This document shows, one piece after another, positions 40,000-49,677 of a DNA stretch of 64,000 nt; the stretch's first letter is position 1; each line of letters begins with the position of its first letter. The notes under the pieces were generated by a model. That model had not been told where the DNA came from. It saw only the letters and a program-made list of their open reading frames with translations, and searched no databases. A program made the translations under genes and the position numbers. The stretch covers positions 2,771,001 through 2,835,000 of the forward strand of contig NZ_LT629751.1 in the NCBI RefSeq assembly GCF_900104805.1. The letters run 5' to 3'. The stretch comes from Pseudomonas oryzae (GTDB lineage: Bacteria > Pseudomonadota > Gammaproteobacteria > Pseudomonadales > Pseudomonadaceae).

Positions 40000-40032
40000 C
40001 CTCAGCTTGGCTTAAGCTTGCCCGTCTAGACT
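40000..40032 (+). promoter_or_regulatory. PmrA/QseB-box-like repeat and -10 upstream of cytochrome b561
   Basis: CCTCAG-CTTGG-CTTAAG (40000-40016) is followed after 10 bases by TAGACT (40027-40032). The second half-site is a perfect CTTAAG; the first matches 4 of 6. The repeat-to--10 distance equals that at the thermostable-hemolysin operon. Confidence 0.45.
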
Positions 40033-40071
40033 CCAGCGCATCGACTTTCAACGGATGCCAAGGAGCACTCG

Positions 40072-40614
40072 ATGGCCACCACCGCTTCCCGCTACAGCCC
40101 CCTCAATATCGCCCTGCACTGGCTGATGCTGCTGCTGATCGCCGCGGTCTACGCCTGCATCGAACTCAAGGGCAACTTCCCCAAGGGCAGCGACATCCGT
40201 GAAGGCCTCAAGTACTGGCACTTCGTCCTCGGCCTGAGCATCTTCGCCCTGGTCTGGCTGCGCCTGCTCGGCCGCCTGCTGGGCAAGGCCCCGGCGATCC
40301 TGCCCAAGCCGCCGGCCTGGCAGACCGGCCTCGCCCACCTGATGCACCTGGCCCTGTATGCCCTGATGATCGGCATGCCGCTGGTCGGCTGGCTGATCCT
40401 CAACGCCGAAGGCAAGCCGGCGCCGTTCTTCGGCCTGGAACTGCCGCTGCTGGTGCAGAAGGATCACGGCCTGGCGGAAACCCTCGAGGAACTGCACGAG
40501 TTCGGCGGCCAGGCCGGCTACTTCCTGATCGGCCTGCACGCCCTCGCCGGCCTGTTCCACCACTACGTGGTGCGCGACAACACCCTGGCGCGCATGCTGC
40601 CCGGCCGCGGCTGA
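40072..40614 (+). CDS. cybB: Cytochrome b561 (CybB family)
   Basis: 180 residues, four membrane spans. Candidate heme-ligand histidines are H16 (ALHWLM), H50 (YWHFVLG), H142 (LHEFGG) and H156 (IGLHALAG), the pattern of the diheme b561 family that carries electrons from ubiquinol, for example to superoxide. AAGGAG lies seven bases before the ATG. A PmrA-type box precedes the promoter, so expression may follow the two-component system at 6.5-8.6 kb; small cytochrome b561 genes are recurrent targets of QseB/PmrA-type regulators as far as I recall. A terminator hairpin follows. Confidence 0.92.
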   Translation: MATTASRYSPLNIALHWLMLLLIAAVYACIELKGNFPKGSDIREGLKYWHFVLGLSIFALVWLRLLGRLLGKAPAILPKPPAWQTGLAHLMHLALYALMIGMPLVGWLILNAEGKPAPFFGLELPLLVQKDHGLAETLEELHEFGGQAGYFLIGLHALAGLFHHYVVRDNTLARMLPGRG

Positions 40615-40632
40615 ATCCCGGCCTGCCCATCC

Positions 40633-40666
40633 AGCCCCGCCCGCTTCGCGCGCGGGGCTTTTCGTT
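40633..40666 (+). terminator. Terminator after cytochrome b561
   Basis: agccccgc and gcggggct form an 8-bp stem followed by TTTTCGTTT. Confidence 0.8.
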
Positions 40667-40703
40667 TACCCGCGCGGCACTGGCCAAGCGCGCCGGGCAC
40701 CGC

Positions 40704-40709
40704 TAGAAT
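40704..40709 (+). promoter_or_regulatory. Putative -10 element of the rimO promoter
   Basis: TAGAAT with a weak TGGCCA 17 bases upstream. It resembles the purM promoter arrangement in this window. Confidence 0.4.
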
Positions 40710-40761
40710 TGCGCACTTTTTGATCAAGGCGCCTGCCGGGCGCTCTCCGAGGTTAGTCTGC

Positions 40762-42084
40762 ATGTCCACCGCCACGCCCAAAGTCGGTTTCGTTTCCCTC
40801 GGTTGCCCGAAGGCGACCGTCGACTCCGAACGCATCCTCACCCAGCTGCGCATGGAGGGCTACCAGATCGTCCCCTCCTATGAGGATGCCGACGTGGTGG
40901 TGGTCAACACCTGCGGCTTCATCGACAGCGCCAAGGCCGAGTCGCTGGACGCCATCGGCGAGGCGCTGGCGGAGAACGGCAAGGTGATCGTCACCGGCTG
41001 CATGGGCGTGTCCGAGGACAGCATCCGCAACGTGCACCCCAGCGTGCTGGCGGTCACCGGCCCGCAGCAGTACGAGCAGGTGGTCAACGCGGTGCACGAG
41101 GTGGTGCCGCCGAAGGTCGACCACGACCCGTTCGTCGACCTGGTGCCGCCGCAGGGCATCAAGCTGACCCCACGCCACTACGCCTACCTGAAGATTTCCG
41201 AGGGCTGCAACCACAGCTGCTCGTTCTGCATCATTCCGTCGATGCGCGGCAAGCTGGTCAGCCGCCCGGTCGGCGAGGTGCTGTCCGAGGCCGAGCGCCT
41301 GGTCAAGGCCGGGGTCAAGGAGCTGCTGGTGATCAGCCAGGACACCAGCGCCTACGGCGTCGACCTCAAGTACAAGCTGGACTTCTGGAACGGCCAGCCG
41401 GTGAAGACCCGCATGCTCGAGCTGTGCGAGGCGCTGTCCGGCATGGGCGTGTGGGTGCGCCTGCACTACGTCTATCCCTATCCCAACGTCGACGACGTGA
41501 TCCCGCTGATGGCCGAGGGCAAGCTCCTGCCCTACCTGGACATCCCCTTCCAGCACGCCAGCCCGAAGGTGCTCAAGGCCATGAAGCGTCCGGCCTTCGA
41601 GGACCAGACCCTGGCGCGGATCAAGAAGTGGCGCGAGATCTGCCCGCAGCTGACCATCCGCTCGACCTTCATCGTCGGCTTCCCCGGCGAGACCGAGGAA
41701 GACTTCCAGTACCTGCTCGACTGGCTGACCGAGGCGCAGCTCGATCGCGTCGGCTGCTTCCAGTACTCGCCGGTCGAGGGCGCCCCGGCCGAGGAGCTCG
41801 GCCTCGAAGCCGTGCCGGACGAGGTCAAGCAGGAACGCTGGGAGCGCTTCATGGCCCACCAGCAGGCGATCAGCGCCGCGCGCCTGCAGCTGAAGATCGG
41901 CCAGGAGATCGAGGTGCTGATCGACGAGGTCGACGAGCAGGGCGCCATCGGCCGCTCCGCCGCCGACGCGCCGGAGATCGACGGCAACGTCTACGTCGAC
42001 AGCGACCAGCTCACGCCGGGCGACAAGGTGTGGGTGCGCGTCACCGACGCCGACGAGTACGACCTGTGGGCCGAAGTCATCTGA
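40762..42084 (+). CDS. rimO: Ribosomal protein S12 methylthiotransferase RimO
   Basis: 440 residues. The N-terminal UPF0004 domain ([17 protein letters not shown], with further Cys in NTCGF and TGCMG binding one Fe-S cluster) is followed by the radical-SAM domain with CNHSCSFC (CxxxCxxC) and the C-terminal TRAM domain. It attaches a methylthio group to Asp89 of S12. The start MSTATPK at 40762 gives the usual length and has GAGG upstream. The gene is alone, with terminators on both sides. Confidence 0.97.
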   Translation: MSTATPKVGFVSLGCPKATVDSERILTQLRMEGYQIVPSYEDADVVVVNTCGFIDSAKAESLDAIGEALAENGKVIVTGCMGVSEDSIRNVHPSVLAVTGPQQYEQVVNAVHEVVPPKVDHDPFVDLVPPQGIKLTPRHYAYLKISEGCNHSCSFCIIPSMRGKLVSRPVGEVLSEAERLVKAGVKELLVISQDTSAYGVDLKYKLDFWNGQPVKTRMLELCEALSGMGVWVRLHYVYPYPNVDDVIPLMAEGKLLPYLDIPFQHASPKVLKAMKRPAFEDQTLARIKKWREICPQLTIRSTFIVGFPGETEEDFQYLLDWLTEAQLDRVGCFQYSPVEGAPAEELGLEAVPDEVKQERWERFMAHQQAISAARLQLKIGQEIEVLIDEVDEQGAIGRSAADAPEIDGNVYVDSDQLTPGDKVWVRVTDADEYDLWAEVI

Positions 42085-42105
42085 GACTTCCCCGCCCCGC
42101 CCTCC

Positions 42106-42134
42106 GACGAGCCCGGCCCAGCGCCGGGCTCGTC
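42106..42134 (+). terminator. Terminator after rimO
   Basis: A 12-bp perfect stem (gacgagcccggc with gccgggctcgtc) and a 5-nt loop, 22 bases after the stop. Confidence 0.85.
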
Positions 42135-42197
42135 GTCTCTGGGCCGGGCCCGGCAAATGCGCTGTAATGGTGCCTCGTCCTGTGCACGGAGGCGCCC

Positions 42198-42911
42198 ATG
42201 AATCCCTGGCTGCATATCCTCGGCCTGACCCTGCTGCCCGGTCTGGCCATGCCGCTCGGCGGCCTGCTCGCCTCGCGCGAGCACATCCACCCGCGCTGGC
42301 TGGAAACCGAGCTGCGCCATGCGGTGCTGGCCTTCGGCGCCGGCGCCCTGCTCGCCGCGGTCGCCCTGGTGCTGGTGCCGGAAGGCATGCGCGGGCTGCC
42401 GATCTGGCTCACCGCACTGTGCTTCGCCGGCGGCGGCGCCCTCTTCATGCTGATCGACCGCCTGCTCGCCGCCCATCGCACCTCGGCCAGCCAGGCGGTC
42501 GACATGCTGCTGGACTACATTCCGGAAACCCTCGCCCTCGGTGCCGCCGTCGCCCTCGGCAGCCACGCCGGCCTGCTACTGGCCGGACTGATGGCCCTGC
42601 AGAACCTGCCCGAAGGCTTCAACGCCTATCGCGAGATGCACCGCGATGCCCGCTTCGGCACCGGCCGCGTCCTCGGCCTGTTCACCCTGATCGCCCTACT
42701 CGGCCCACTGGCCGGGATCTGCGGCTACCTGTGGCTGGCCCCGCACCCCGAGGTGGTCAGCGCGATCATGCTGTGCGCCTCCGGCGGCATCCTCTATTCG
42801 GTGTTCCAGGACATCGCGCCACAGGTGCGCCTGCAACGGCACTGGGCGCCGCCGCTGGGCGCGGTCGCCGGCTTCCTGCTCGGGATGATCGGCCAGTCGC
42901 TGGGCGCCTGA
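42198..42911 (+). CDS. ZIP-family metal transporter
   Basis: 237 residues with about seven to eight membrane spans. The ZIP binuclear metal site is visible as LLDYIPETLALGAAVALG in TM4 and LMALQNLPEGFNAYRE in TM5 (His replaced by Gln/Asn in part, as in some prokaryotic ZIPs). A short histidine-poor loop between TM3 and TM4 argues against a heavy zinc load. It should move Zn or another divalent metal across the inner membrane, direction uncertain. GGAGG is seven bases before the ATG. A lipoprotein gene follows 92 bp later. Confidence 0.88.
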   Translation: MNPWLHILGLTLLPGLAMPLGGLLASREHIHPRWLETELRHAVLAFGAGALLAAVALVLVPEGMRGLPIWLTALCFAGGGALFMLIDRLLAAHRTSASQAVDMLLDYIPETLALGAAVALGSHAGLLLAGLMALQNLPEGFNAYREMHRDARFGTGRVLGLFTLIALLGPLAGICGYLWLAPHPEVVSAIMLCASGGILYSVFQDIAPQVRLQRHWAPPLGAVAGFLLGMIGQSLGA

Positions 42912-43003
42912 GCCCTGCGACCTTTGCCGGGATGACAGGGCGACCATCACCCGCCATGCTTGCCGAAGGCCCTCGGCCCGCCATTTCGCGAGAAGACTCG
43001 ATC

Positions 43004-43390
43004 ATGCCCAGCCACCAACCGGCCCAACGCCACCTCGTCAGCAGGCACCTGCTGCTCGCTTCCGGCCTCGCCCTGCTGACCGCGTGCAGCGGCCCCGCCC
43101 CGGCGCCGCAGGCCGGAGCTGCACTGCTGCACGGCCACCTGGCGCTCGGCCCGTATGGCGAGGCCTTCCTGCCCTGCGGCGCCAGCCAGCCGCTGCAGGT
43201 GGTCGCCGCCCCCGCCGTCGGTGAGCGCCTGCAGGCGGAATACCTGGACCTGGTCGGCGAACCCCACGAGGAGGTCTTCCTGCGCCTGCGAGGCCGGCAG
43301 CTGGCCGCGGAATGCACCGGCTGCCCGCCGCGCCTGCAGGTGGAGCAGATCCTCGAACTGCAGGCGGCCGCCCCGGGCGACTGCCGCTGA
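43004..43390 (+). CDS. Small lipoprotein of unknown function
   Basis: 128 residues. The signal MPSHQPAQRHLVSRHLLLAS leads to the lipobox LLTAC with acylated Cys at about residue 28, followed by SG. The mature part has four cysteines, including CTGCP, and resembles the COG3650-type domain (LHGHLALGPYGEAFLPCGAS). GAGAAG stands upstream of the ATG. Its frame extends upstream through the ZIP gene without a plausible start. Function is unknown. Confidence 0.75.
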   Translation: MPSHQPAQRHLVSRHLLLASGLALLTACSGPAPAPQAGAALLHGHLALGPYGEAFLPCGASQPLQVVAAPAVGERLQAEYLDLVGEPHEEVFLRLRGRQLAAECTGCPPRLQVEQILELQAAAPGDCR

Positions 43391-43500
43391 ACCGCAGCGG
43401 CGTTCCGCCCGACCCGCCGACTCGTTAAGATCATCACGATTCCGGGGCCACCGCCCCGGCCCGCGCCGCGGCGCGCTCACTTCAGGATGAGTACCCCACG

Positions 43501-44709
<1,209 letters not shown>

Positions 44710-44772
44710 GGCACAGGGGCGTGCATGGGCGTATCATGCCCGCCCCGCCCGCTCTCCGTTCAGACTCCCGCC

Positions 44773-45471
44773 ATGCACCACAGCGTCAGCCCCGTCGGTT
44801 ACCTGCGCTCCTGCTTCAAGGAGAAGTTCGCCATCCCGCGCCAGCCGCAGCTGGCCCCGGCCGCGCGCGGCGTGCTGGAGCTGCTGCCGCCGTTCGACAG
44901 CGGCGAGGCGGTGGCCGGGCTGGAGCAGGTCAGCCACGTCTGGCTGCTGTTCCTGTTCCACCAGGCGCTGGAGGACACTCCGCGTCTCAAGGTGCGCCCG
45001 CCGCGGCTGGGCGGCAACCGCTCCCTCGGCGTGTTCGCCACCCGCGCCACCCACCGCCCCAACGGCATCGGCCAGTCGGTGGTGAAGCTGGACAAGGTGG
45101 AGGCCGGGCGCCTGCACCTGTCCGGCATCGACCTGCTCGACGGCACCCCGGTGCTGGACATCAAGCCCTACGTGCCCTACGCGGATATCGTCGGCGAAGC
45201 GCACAACGCCATCGCCGACGCGCCGCCAGCGCCCATCGCGGTCGACTGGGAGGATGCGGCGCTGGCCCAGGCCGGCGAGCAGGCGCTGCGCCTGGGCCAG
45301 CCGGTGGTCGAGCTGATCGAGCAGTGCCTGGCACAGGACCCGCGTCCGGCCTATCAGATACCGGCGCCGGAGCGGCGCTACGGGGTGCGCTTCTGGGACC
45401 TGCAGGTGCGCTGGCACTATCCGCAGCCGGATCGCATCCGCGTGCTGGAGGTGGTGCGCGAGCCGGCGTAG
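44773..45471 (+). CDS. trmO: tRNA (N6-threonylcarbamoyladenosine37-N6)-methyltransferase TrmO
   Basis: 232 residues of the TsaA/YaeB family. The SAM-binding barrel begins VSPVGYLRSCFKEKFAIPRQP and has the conserved HRPNGIGQS with the substrate-binding residues. The C-terminal domain ends in RYGVRFWDLQVRWHY. It methylates t6A37 in tRNA-Thr. The start at 44773 gives the conserved N-terminus. The TAG stop lies inside intergenic repeat copy C. It follows trpB by 63 bp. Confidence 0.93.
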   Translation: MHHSVSPVGYLRSCFKEKFAIPRQPQLAPAARGVLELLPPFDSGEAVAGLEQVSHVWLLFLFHQALEDTPRLKVRPPRLGGNRSLGVFATRATHRPNGIGQSVVKLDKVEAGRLHLSGIDLLDGTPVLDIKPYVPYADIVGEAHNAIADAPPAPIAVDWEDAALAQAGEQALRLGQPVVELIEQCLAQDPRPAYQIPAPERRYGVRFWDLQVRWHYPQPDRIRVLEVVREPA

Positions 45472-45501
45472 GGTGGGAAACGGCCGCAGGCCTTTCCCAC
45501 C
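45466..45501 (+). repeat. Dispersed intergenic hairpin element, copy C (GTAGGGTGGGAAA type)
   Basis: GCGTAGGGTGGGAAA pairs through ggtgggaaa (45472-45480) with tttcccacc (45493-45501) around a 12-nt loop. The trmO stop codon is the TAG within the element head. Confidence 0.6.
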
Positions 45502-45592
45502 AGCCAGCCCCGATCGGGCGGAACATCGCTGCGCGGGTTTTCCACAGGGCGGCCCTCCCCCTACTCCGGCTGCGCGGCGGCGACGCCAACGA

Positions 45593-45628
45593 AAAACGGC
45601 GGAGCCCCGCATGGGACTCCGCCGTTTT
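45593..45628. terminator. Bidirectional terminator between trmO and fpr
   Basis: A 12-bp stem (aaaacggcggag with ctccgccgtttt) with A and T ends, so it can serve both convergent transcripts. Confidence 0.85.
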
Positions 45629-45645
45629 CCGTTGCGCGGTGCGTC

Positions 45646-46422
45646 TTATTTTTCGACGAAGGCGCGCTCGATCAGGTAGTCGCCCGGATCGCCCATGCGC
45701 GGCGAGACCTTGAGGCCGAAGCTGTCCAGCACCTGGCTGGTCTCGTCGAGCATGCTCGGGCTGCCGCAGAGCATGGCGCGGTCGTCCTGCGGGTTGATCG
45801 GCGGCAGGCCGATGTCGGCGAACAGCTTGCCGCTGCGCATCAGGTCGGTCATGCGGCCCTGGTTGCGGAACGGCTCGCGGGTCACGGTCGGGTAGTAGAT
45901 CAGTTTCTCGCGGACCATCTCGCCGAAGTACTCGTGCTGCGGCAGCTCGTTGGTGATGAAGTCGGCATAGGCCAGCTCGCTGACCCAGCGCACGCCGTGG
46001 ACCAGGATCACCTTGTCGAAGCGCTCGTAGGTTTCCGGATCCTGGATCACGCTCATGAACGGCGCGAGGCCGGTGCCGGTGCCGAGCAGGTACAGGTGCT
46101 TGCCCGGCAGCAGGTCGCTGAGGATCAGGGTGCCGGTGGGCTTGCGGCTGACCATCAGCTCGTCGCCCGGCTGCAGGTGCTGCAGGCGCGAGGTGAGCGG
46201 GCCGTTCGGCACCTTGATGCTGAAGAACTCCAGATGCTCTTCGTAGTTCGGACTGGCGATGCTGTAGGCACGCATGAGCGGGCGACCGTCCACTTCCAGA
46301 CCGATCATCACGAACTGGCCATTCTCGAAGCGCAGTCCCTGATTGCGGGTGGTCTTGAAGCTGAACAGGGTATCGTTCCAGTGGTGGACGCTGACGACGC
46401 GCTCGCTCACCAGGTTGCTCAT
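45646..46422 (-). CDS. fpr: Ferredoxin/flavodoxin-NADP+ reductase
   Basis: 258 residues. FAD binding is in RPLMRAYSIASPNYEEHLEF (RxYS motif) and NADP binding in LLGTGTGLAPFMSVIQDPE. The C-terminus IERAFVEK matches pseudomonad FprA. It exchanges electrons between NADPH and ferredoxin or flavodoxin and supports oxidative-stress defence. The start MSNL at 46422 has AGGAGT upstream. It is divergent from a finR-type LysR gene, its known regulator in Pseudomonas. Confidence 0.96.
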   Translation of the reverse strand: MSNLVSERVVSVHHWNDTLFSFKTTRNQGLRFENGQFVMIGLEVDGRPLMRAYSIASPNYEEHLEFFSIKVPNGPLTSRLQHLQPGDELMVSRKPTGTLILSDLLPGKHLYLLGTGTGLAPFMSVIQDPETYERFDKVILVHGVRWVSELAYADFITNELPQHEYFGEMVREKLIYYPTVTREPFRNQGRMTDLMRSGKLFADIGLPPINPQDDRAMLCGSPSMLDETSQVLDSFGLKVSPRMGDPGDYLIERAFVEK

Positions 46423-46497
46423 GACGTGACTCCTTGCAGGATGAAGGTACCGGCCGGCACCGTTGCGCATCATTCTAGGCAGGCGCAGAATATCCGT

Positions 46498-46537
46498 GAA
46501 ATTTATATTTAAAATATAGTCTATCAGTTATATAGAT
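46498..46537. promoter_or_regulatory. AT-rich operator/promoter island between fpr and finR
   Basis: Forty bases of nearly pure A/T. TATATTT (46504-46510) and AAATATA (46512-46518) form a 7-bp dyad around one base, and a second partial dyad (tctat...ataga) follows. It runs up to the finR start. It is a likely site for FinR autoregulation or promoter melting. Confidence 0.5.
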
Positions 46538-47464
46538 ATGCGATTTACCCTCAGACAATTGCAGGTCTTCGTCGCAGTGGCCCGGCTGGAAAGCGTCTCG
46601 CGCGCCGCCGAATCGCTGGCGCTGTCGCAGTCGGCCGCCAGCACCTCGCTGGCCGAGCTGGAGCGCCACTACGACAGCCCGCTGTTCGACCGCATCGGCA
46701 AGCGCCTGAGCCTCAGCGCCCTGGGCAACCAGCTGCTGCCCAAGGCGGTGGCCCTGCTCGACCGCGCCGAGGAGATCGAGCAGCTGCTGCAGGGCAAGAG
46801 CGGCTTCGGCTCGCTGCAGCTGGGCGCGACCCTGACCATCGGCAACTACCTGGCCACCCTGCTGATCGGCCGCTTCATGCAGGCGCATCCCGAATGCCGG
46901 GTGCGCCTGCATGTACAGAACACCAGCCACGTGGTGCAGGGCGTGGCCCAGCATGGCCTGGACCTCGGCCTGATCGAGGGCGACTGCCAGCACCCCGATG
47001 TCGAGGTGCAGCCGTGGGTGGAGGACGAGCTGGTGGTGTTCTGCGCGCCGCAGCACCCGCTGGCGCGCCAGGGCACGGCGAGCCTCGACGAGCTGGTGCA
47101 GGAAGCCTGGATCCTCCGCGAACAGGGCTCCGGCACGCGGCTGACCTTCGACCAGGGCATGCGCCATCACCCGATGCCGCTGAACATCCGCCTGGAGCTC
47201 GAACACACCGAGGCGATCAAGCGCGCGGTGGAGTCGGGCCTGGGCATCGGCTGCATCTCGCGCCTGGCCCTGCGCGACGCCTTCCGCCGCGGCAGCCTGG
47301 TGGCGGTGGAAACGCCGGAGCTGGACCTGCGCCGCCAGTTCAGCTTCATCTGGCACAAGCAGAAGTACCAGAGCAGCGCCATGCGCGAGTTCGTCGAGCT
47401 GTGCCGCAGCTTCACCGCCGGCGCCCAGCGCAGCGACGAGATCCGCCTGCAGGAGATTCCCTGA
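46538..47464 (+). CDS. finR: LysR-family regulator FinR
   Basis: 308 residues. The HTH domain (MRFTLRQLQVFVAVARLESV and QSAASTSLAELERHY) is followed by a periplasmic-binding-protein-like effector domain. The position divergent from fpr is that of FinR, which in Pseudomonas is needed to induce fpr by superoxide and also controls sulfur-related genes. The start abuts the AT-rich island; no strong Shine-Dalgarno is visible, so a short leader is possible. Convergent with dgkA, 18 bp apart. Confidence 0.9.
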   Translation: MRFTLRQLQVFVAVARLESVSRAAESLALSQSAASTSLAELERHYDSPLFDRIGKRLSLSALGNQLLPKAVALLDRAEEIEQLLQGKSGFGSLQLGATLTIGNYLATLLIGRFMQAHPECRVRLHVQNTSHVVQGVAQHGLDLGLIEGDCQHPDVEVQPWVEDELVVFCAPQHPLARQGTASLDELVQEAWILREQGSGTRLTFDQGMRHHPMPLNIRLELEHTEAIKRAVESGLGIGCISRLALRDAFRRGSLVAVETPELDLRRQFSFIWHKQKYQSSAMREFVELCRSFTAGAQRSDEIRLQEIP

Positions 47465-47482
47465 GCCAGGAGAAGGCCCGGC

Positions 47483-47851
47483 TCAGCCGAGCAGGATGAT
47501 GCCCCACACCAGGGCGATCATCGCCAGCACCACCGACTGGGCGGCGCTGCCCATGTCCTTGGCGTTCTTCGACAGCGGATGGCGCTCCAGGGAGATGCGG
47601 TCGATGGCCGCCTCCACCGCCGAGTTGAGCAGCTCGACGATCAGCGCCAGCAGACACACGGCGACCAGGATCGCGCGCTCGCCGCGGCTGACGTCGAGCC
47701 AGAAGGCCAGCGGCACCAGTGCCGCGTTGAGCAGCACCAGCTGGCGGAAGGCGGCCTCGCCGGCAAAGGCGGTACGCAGGCCGTCCCAGGAATAGCCGGC
47801 GGCATTGACGATGCGCTTGAGGCCGGTACGGCCCTTGAAGGGAGAAAGCAT
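47483..47851 (-). CDS. dgkA: Diacylglycerol kinase
   Basis: 122 residues with three membrane spans. The catalytic signature VELLNSAVEAAIDRIS is followed by KNAKDMGSAAQ, both diagnostic of prokaryotic DgkA, a trimeric inner-membrane enzyme that phosphorylates diacylglycerol to phosphatidic acid. This recycles the diacylglycerol left by phosphoethanolamine or glycerol-phosphate transfer. A PmrA-like box (47900-47916) lies 49 bp upstream. Control by PmrA/BasR is known in enterics, so this fits. Confidence 0.95.
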   Translation of the reverse strand: MLSPFKGRTGLKRIVNAAGYSWDGLRTAFAGEAAFRQLVLLNAALVPLAFWLDVSRGERAILVAVCLLALIVELLNSAVEAAIDRISLERHPLSKNAKDMGSAAQSVVLAMIALVWGIILLG

Positions 47852-47899
47852 GAACAGGCGTCCATTCGATTGCAGAGACGGCAGTCTGCCGCAGGCGTG

Positions 47900-47916
47900 C
47901 TGAAGAGAACGTTAAG
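47900..47916 (-). promoter_or_regulatory. PmrA/QseB-box-like repeat upstream of dgkA
   Basis: On the minus strand this reads CTTAAC-GTTCT-CTTCAG, matching the PmrA box pattern with one and two deviations from CTTAAG. CAGACT stands 11 bases downstream as a -10 candidate. The distance to the start codon (49 bp) is the same as at the thermostable-hemolysin operon. Confidence 0.55.
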
Positions 47917-47937
47917 CGCCTCTGCGCGCGGCAGCGG

Positions 47938-48588
47938 TCAGGCGGCCGGCATCGACTCCATCTGCTGCAGCAGCAGCGCGGCCTGGGTGCGGGTACGCAC
48001 GCCGAGCTTGCGGAAGATGGCGGTGACGTGGGCCTTGACCGTGGCCTCGGAGACGTTCAGCTCGTAGGCGATCTGCTTGTTCAGCAGGCCCTCGCAGACC
48101 ATGGTCAGCACGCGGAACTGCTGCGGGGTCAGGCTGGCCAGTCCCTCGCTGGCGGCGCGCACCTCATCGGACATGGCGGCGGCCTCCTCGAGCTGCGGCG
48201 GCCACCAGGCATCGCCGTCGAGCACCGCGCGCACCGCATCCTGGATGGTTTCCAGCGGACTGGACTTGGGGATGAAGCCGCTGGCGCCGAACTCGCGCGA
48301 GCGCTGCACCACGGCCGCCTCTTCCTGGGCAGAGACCATCACCACCGGAATCTGCGGGTACTGGCCACGCAACAGGACCAGGCCGGAGAAGCCGTAGGCG
48401 CCCGGCATGTTGAGGTCGAGCAGGACCAGATCCCAGTCGCGCTTCTCGTTGAGGCGTGCCTCCAGCTCGGCGATACTGGCCACCTCCACCAGATGGGCGT
48501 CCGCTCCGAGCCCCATGGTCAACGCCTGCTGCAGAGCGCTTCGGAACAACGGATGGTCGTCGGCAATCAGTATTTCGTAGGCGGCCAT
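47938..48588 (-). CDS. erdR: LuxR/NarL-family response regulator ErdR
   Basis: 216 residues. The receiver carries ADDH at 9-12 and phosphoacceptor D58 (LLDLNMPG). A linker of about 25 residues follows, then a LuxR-type HTH (LTPQQFRVLTMVCEGLLNKQIAYELNVSEATVKAHVT). In P. aeruginosa the regulator next to dgkA is ErdR, which controls ethanol oxidation and acetyl-CoA synthetase. No partner kinase is adjacent, as expected for ErdR. It is transcribed in the same direction as dgkA but has its own upstream region. Confidence 0.88.
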   Translation of the reverse strand: MAAYEILIADDHPLFRSALQQALTMGLGADAHLVEVASIAELEARLNEKRDWDLVLLDLNMPGAYGFSGLVLLRGQYPQIPVVMVSAQEEAAVVQRSREFGASGFIPKSSPLETIQDAVRAVLDGDAWWPPQLEEAAAMSDEVRAASEGLASLTPQQFRVLTMVCEGLLNKQIAYELNVSEATVKAHVTAIFRKLGVRTRTQAALLLQQMESMPAA

Positions 48589-48783
48589 GATAAGTCCTGT
48601 TGTTGTTCTGAACGGGCGAGTCGCGAGCGGCGCTCAGGATGCCGAGCACACCCTACCCGGTCAAGATAAATACCCGGAAAACCCCTAGGGACTTGGTAGC
48701 GCGACAACGCCAGCGCTACACAAGTTCACTGATTCTACCCGTTCGCCAGCGTTTTTCGCCTTTTTTCTGAGGTCCCCCCTGCC

Positions 48784-49677
48784 ATGCACCGCCAATCCCT
48801 GCGGGCCGATCTGCTGATGCTGCTCACCGCCCTGATCTGGGGTACCACCTTCGTCGCCCAGCGTCTGGGCATGAACGAGATCGGCCCGTTCCTCTATACC
48901 GGGCTGCGTTTCGCCCTCGGCGCGCTGGTACTGCTGCCGCTGCTGCTGCGCCGCCCGGCCGGCGCCGTGGTCGAGCCGCTGAACCGCAGCCTGCTGGCCG
49001 GCGGCGTCCTGCTCGGCCTGGCCCTGACGGTCGGCATCAACCTGCAGCAGGTCGGCCTGCTGTTCACCAGCGTGACCAACTCCGGCTTCATCACCGGCCT
49101 ATACGTGATCATGGTGCCGCTGCTCGGCCTGCTGATCGGCCAGCGCGCCGGCCTCGGCACCTGGGTCGGCGCCAGCCTGGCGGTATTCGGCATGGCCCTG
49201 CTGAGCATCGGCCCGGATTTCCATATCGCCTCCGGCGACTGGCTGCAGCTGGCCGGTGCGGTGGTCTGGGGCGTGCACGTGCTGCTGGTCGGCGCCCTGG
49301 CCAGCCGCCACGACCCGCTGCGCATCGCCTTCCTGCAGTTCGCCACCTGCGCGGCGATCAGCCTGCTGCTGGCCGTGGCGTTCGAGGAGCTGCAGCTCGA
49401 CGCCATCCTGCGCGCCGGCCCGGCGGTGCTGTACGGCGGAGTGATCGCCGTCGGCATCGGCTACACCCTGCAGGTGGTGGCGCAGAAGCACGCCATCGCC
49501 TCGCACGCGGCGATCATCCTGTCGCTGGAGGCAGTGTTCGCCGCCATCGCCGGCGCCCTGGTGCTCGACGAGTCGCTGTCGGCGCGCGGCTACCTGGGCT
49601 GTGTGCTGATGTTCGCCGGCATGCTCGCCGCCCAGCTGTGGCCCAAGCGCCGTGCGACGGTGGCCGCTCAGGGCTGA
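48784..49677 (+). CDS. EamA/DMT-family transporter
   Basis: 297 residues with ten membrane spans in two EamA repeats (first MLLTALIWGTTFVAQRLGMN..., second VVWGVHVLLVGALASRHDPL...). The family exports or imports metabolites across the inner membrane; substrate is unknown. The C-terminus ends in a basic KRRATVAAQG tail. The stop overlaps the DTW gene end on the other strand by 10 bp. GGTCCC precedes the ATG without a strong ribosome binding site. Confidence 0.9.
   Translation: MHRQSLRADLLMLLTALIWGTTFVAQRLGMNEIGPFLYTGLRFALGALVLLPLLLRRPAGAVVEPLNRSLLAGGVLLGLALTVGINLQQVGLLFTSVTNSGFITGLYVIMVPLLGLLIGQRAGLGTWVGASLAVFGMALLSIGPDFHIASGDWLQLAGAVVWGVHVLLVGALASRHDPLRIAFLQFATCAAISLLLAVAFEELQLDAILRAGPAVLYGGVIAVGIGYTLQVVAQKHAIASHAAIILSLEAVFAAIAGALVLDESLSARGYLGCVLMFAGMLAAQLWPKRRATVAAQG

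Noticed and set aside
42167-42997. Long in-frame extension upstream of the lipoprotein gene at 43004
   Set aside because: It overlaps the ZIP gene in another frame, has Arg/Pro-rich shadow composition, and the lipoprotein signal starts at 43004.
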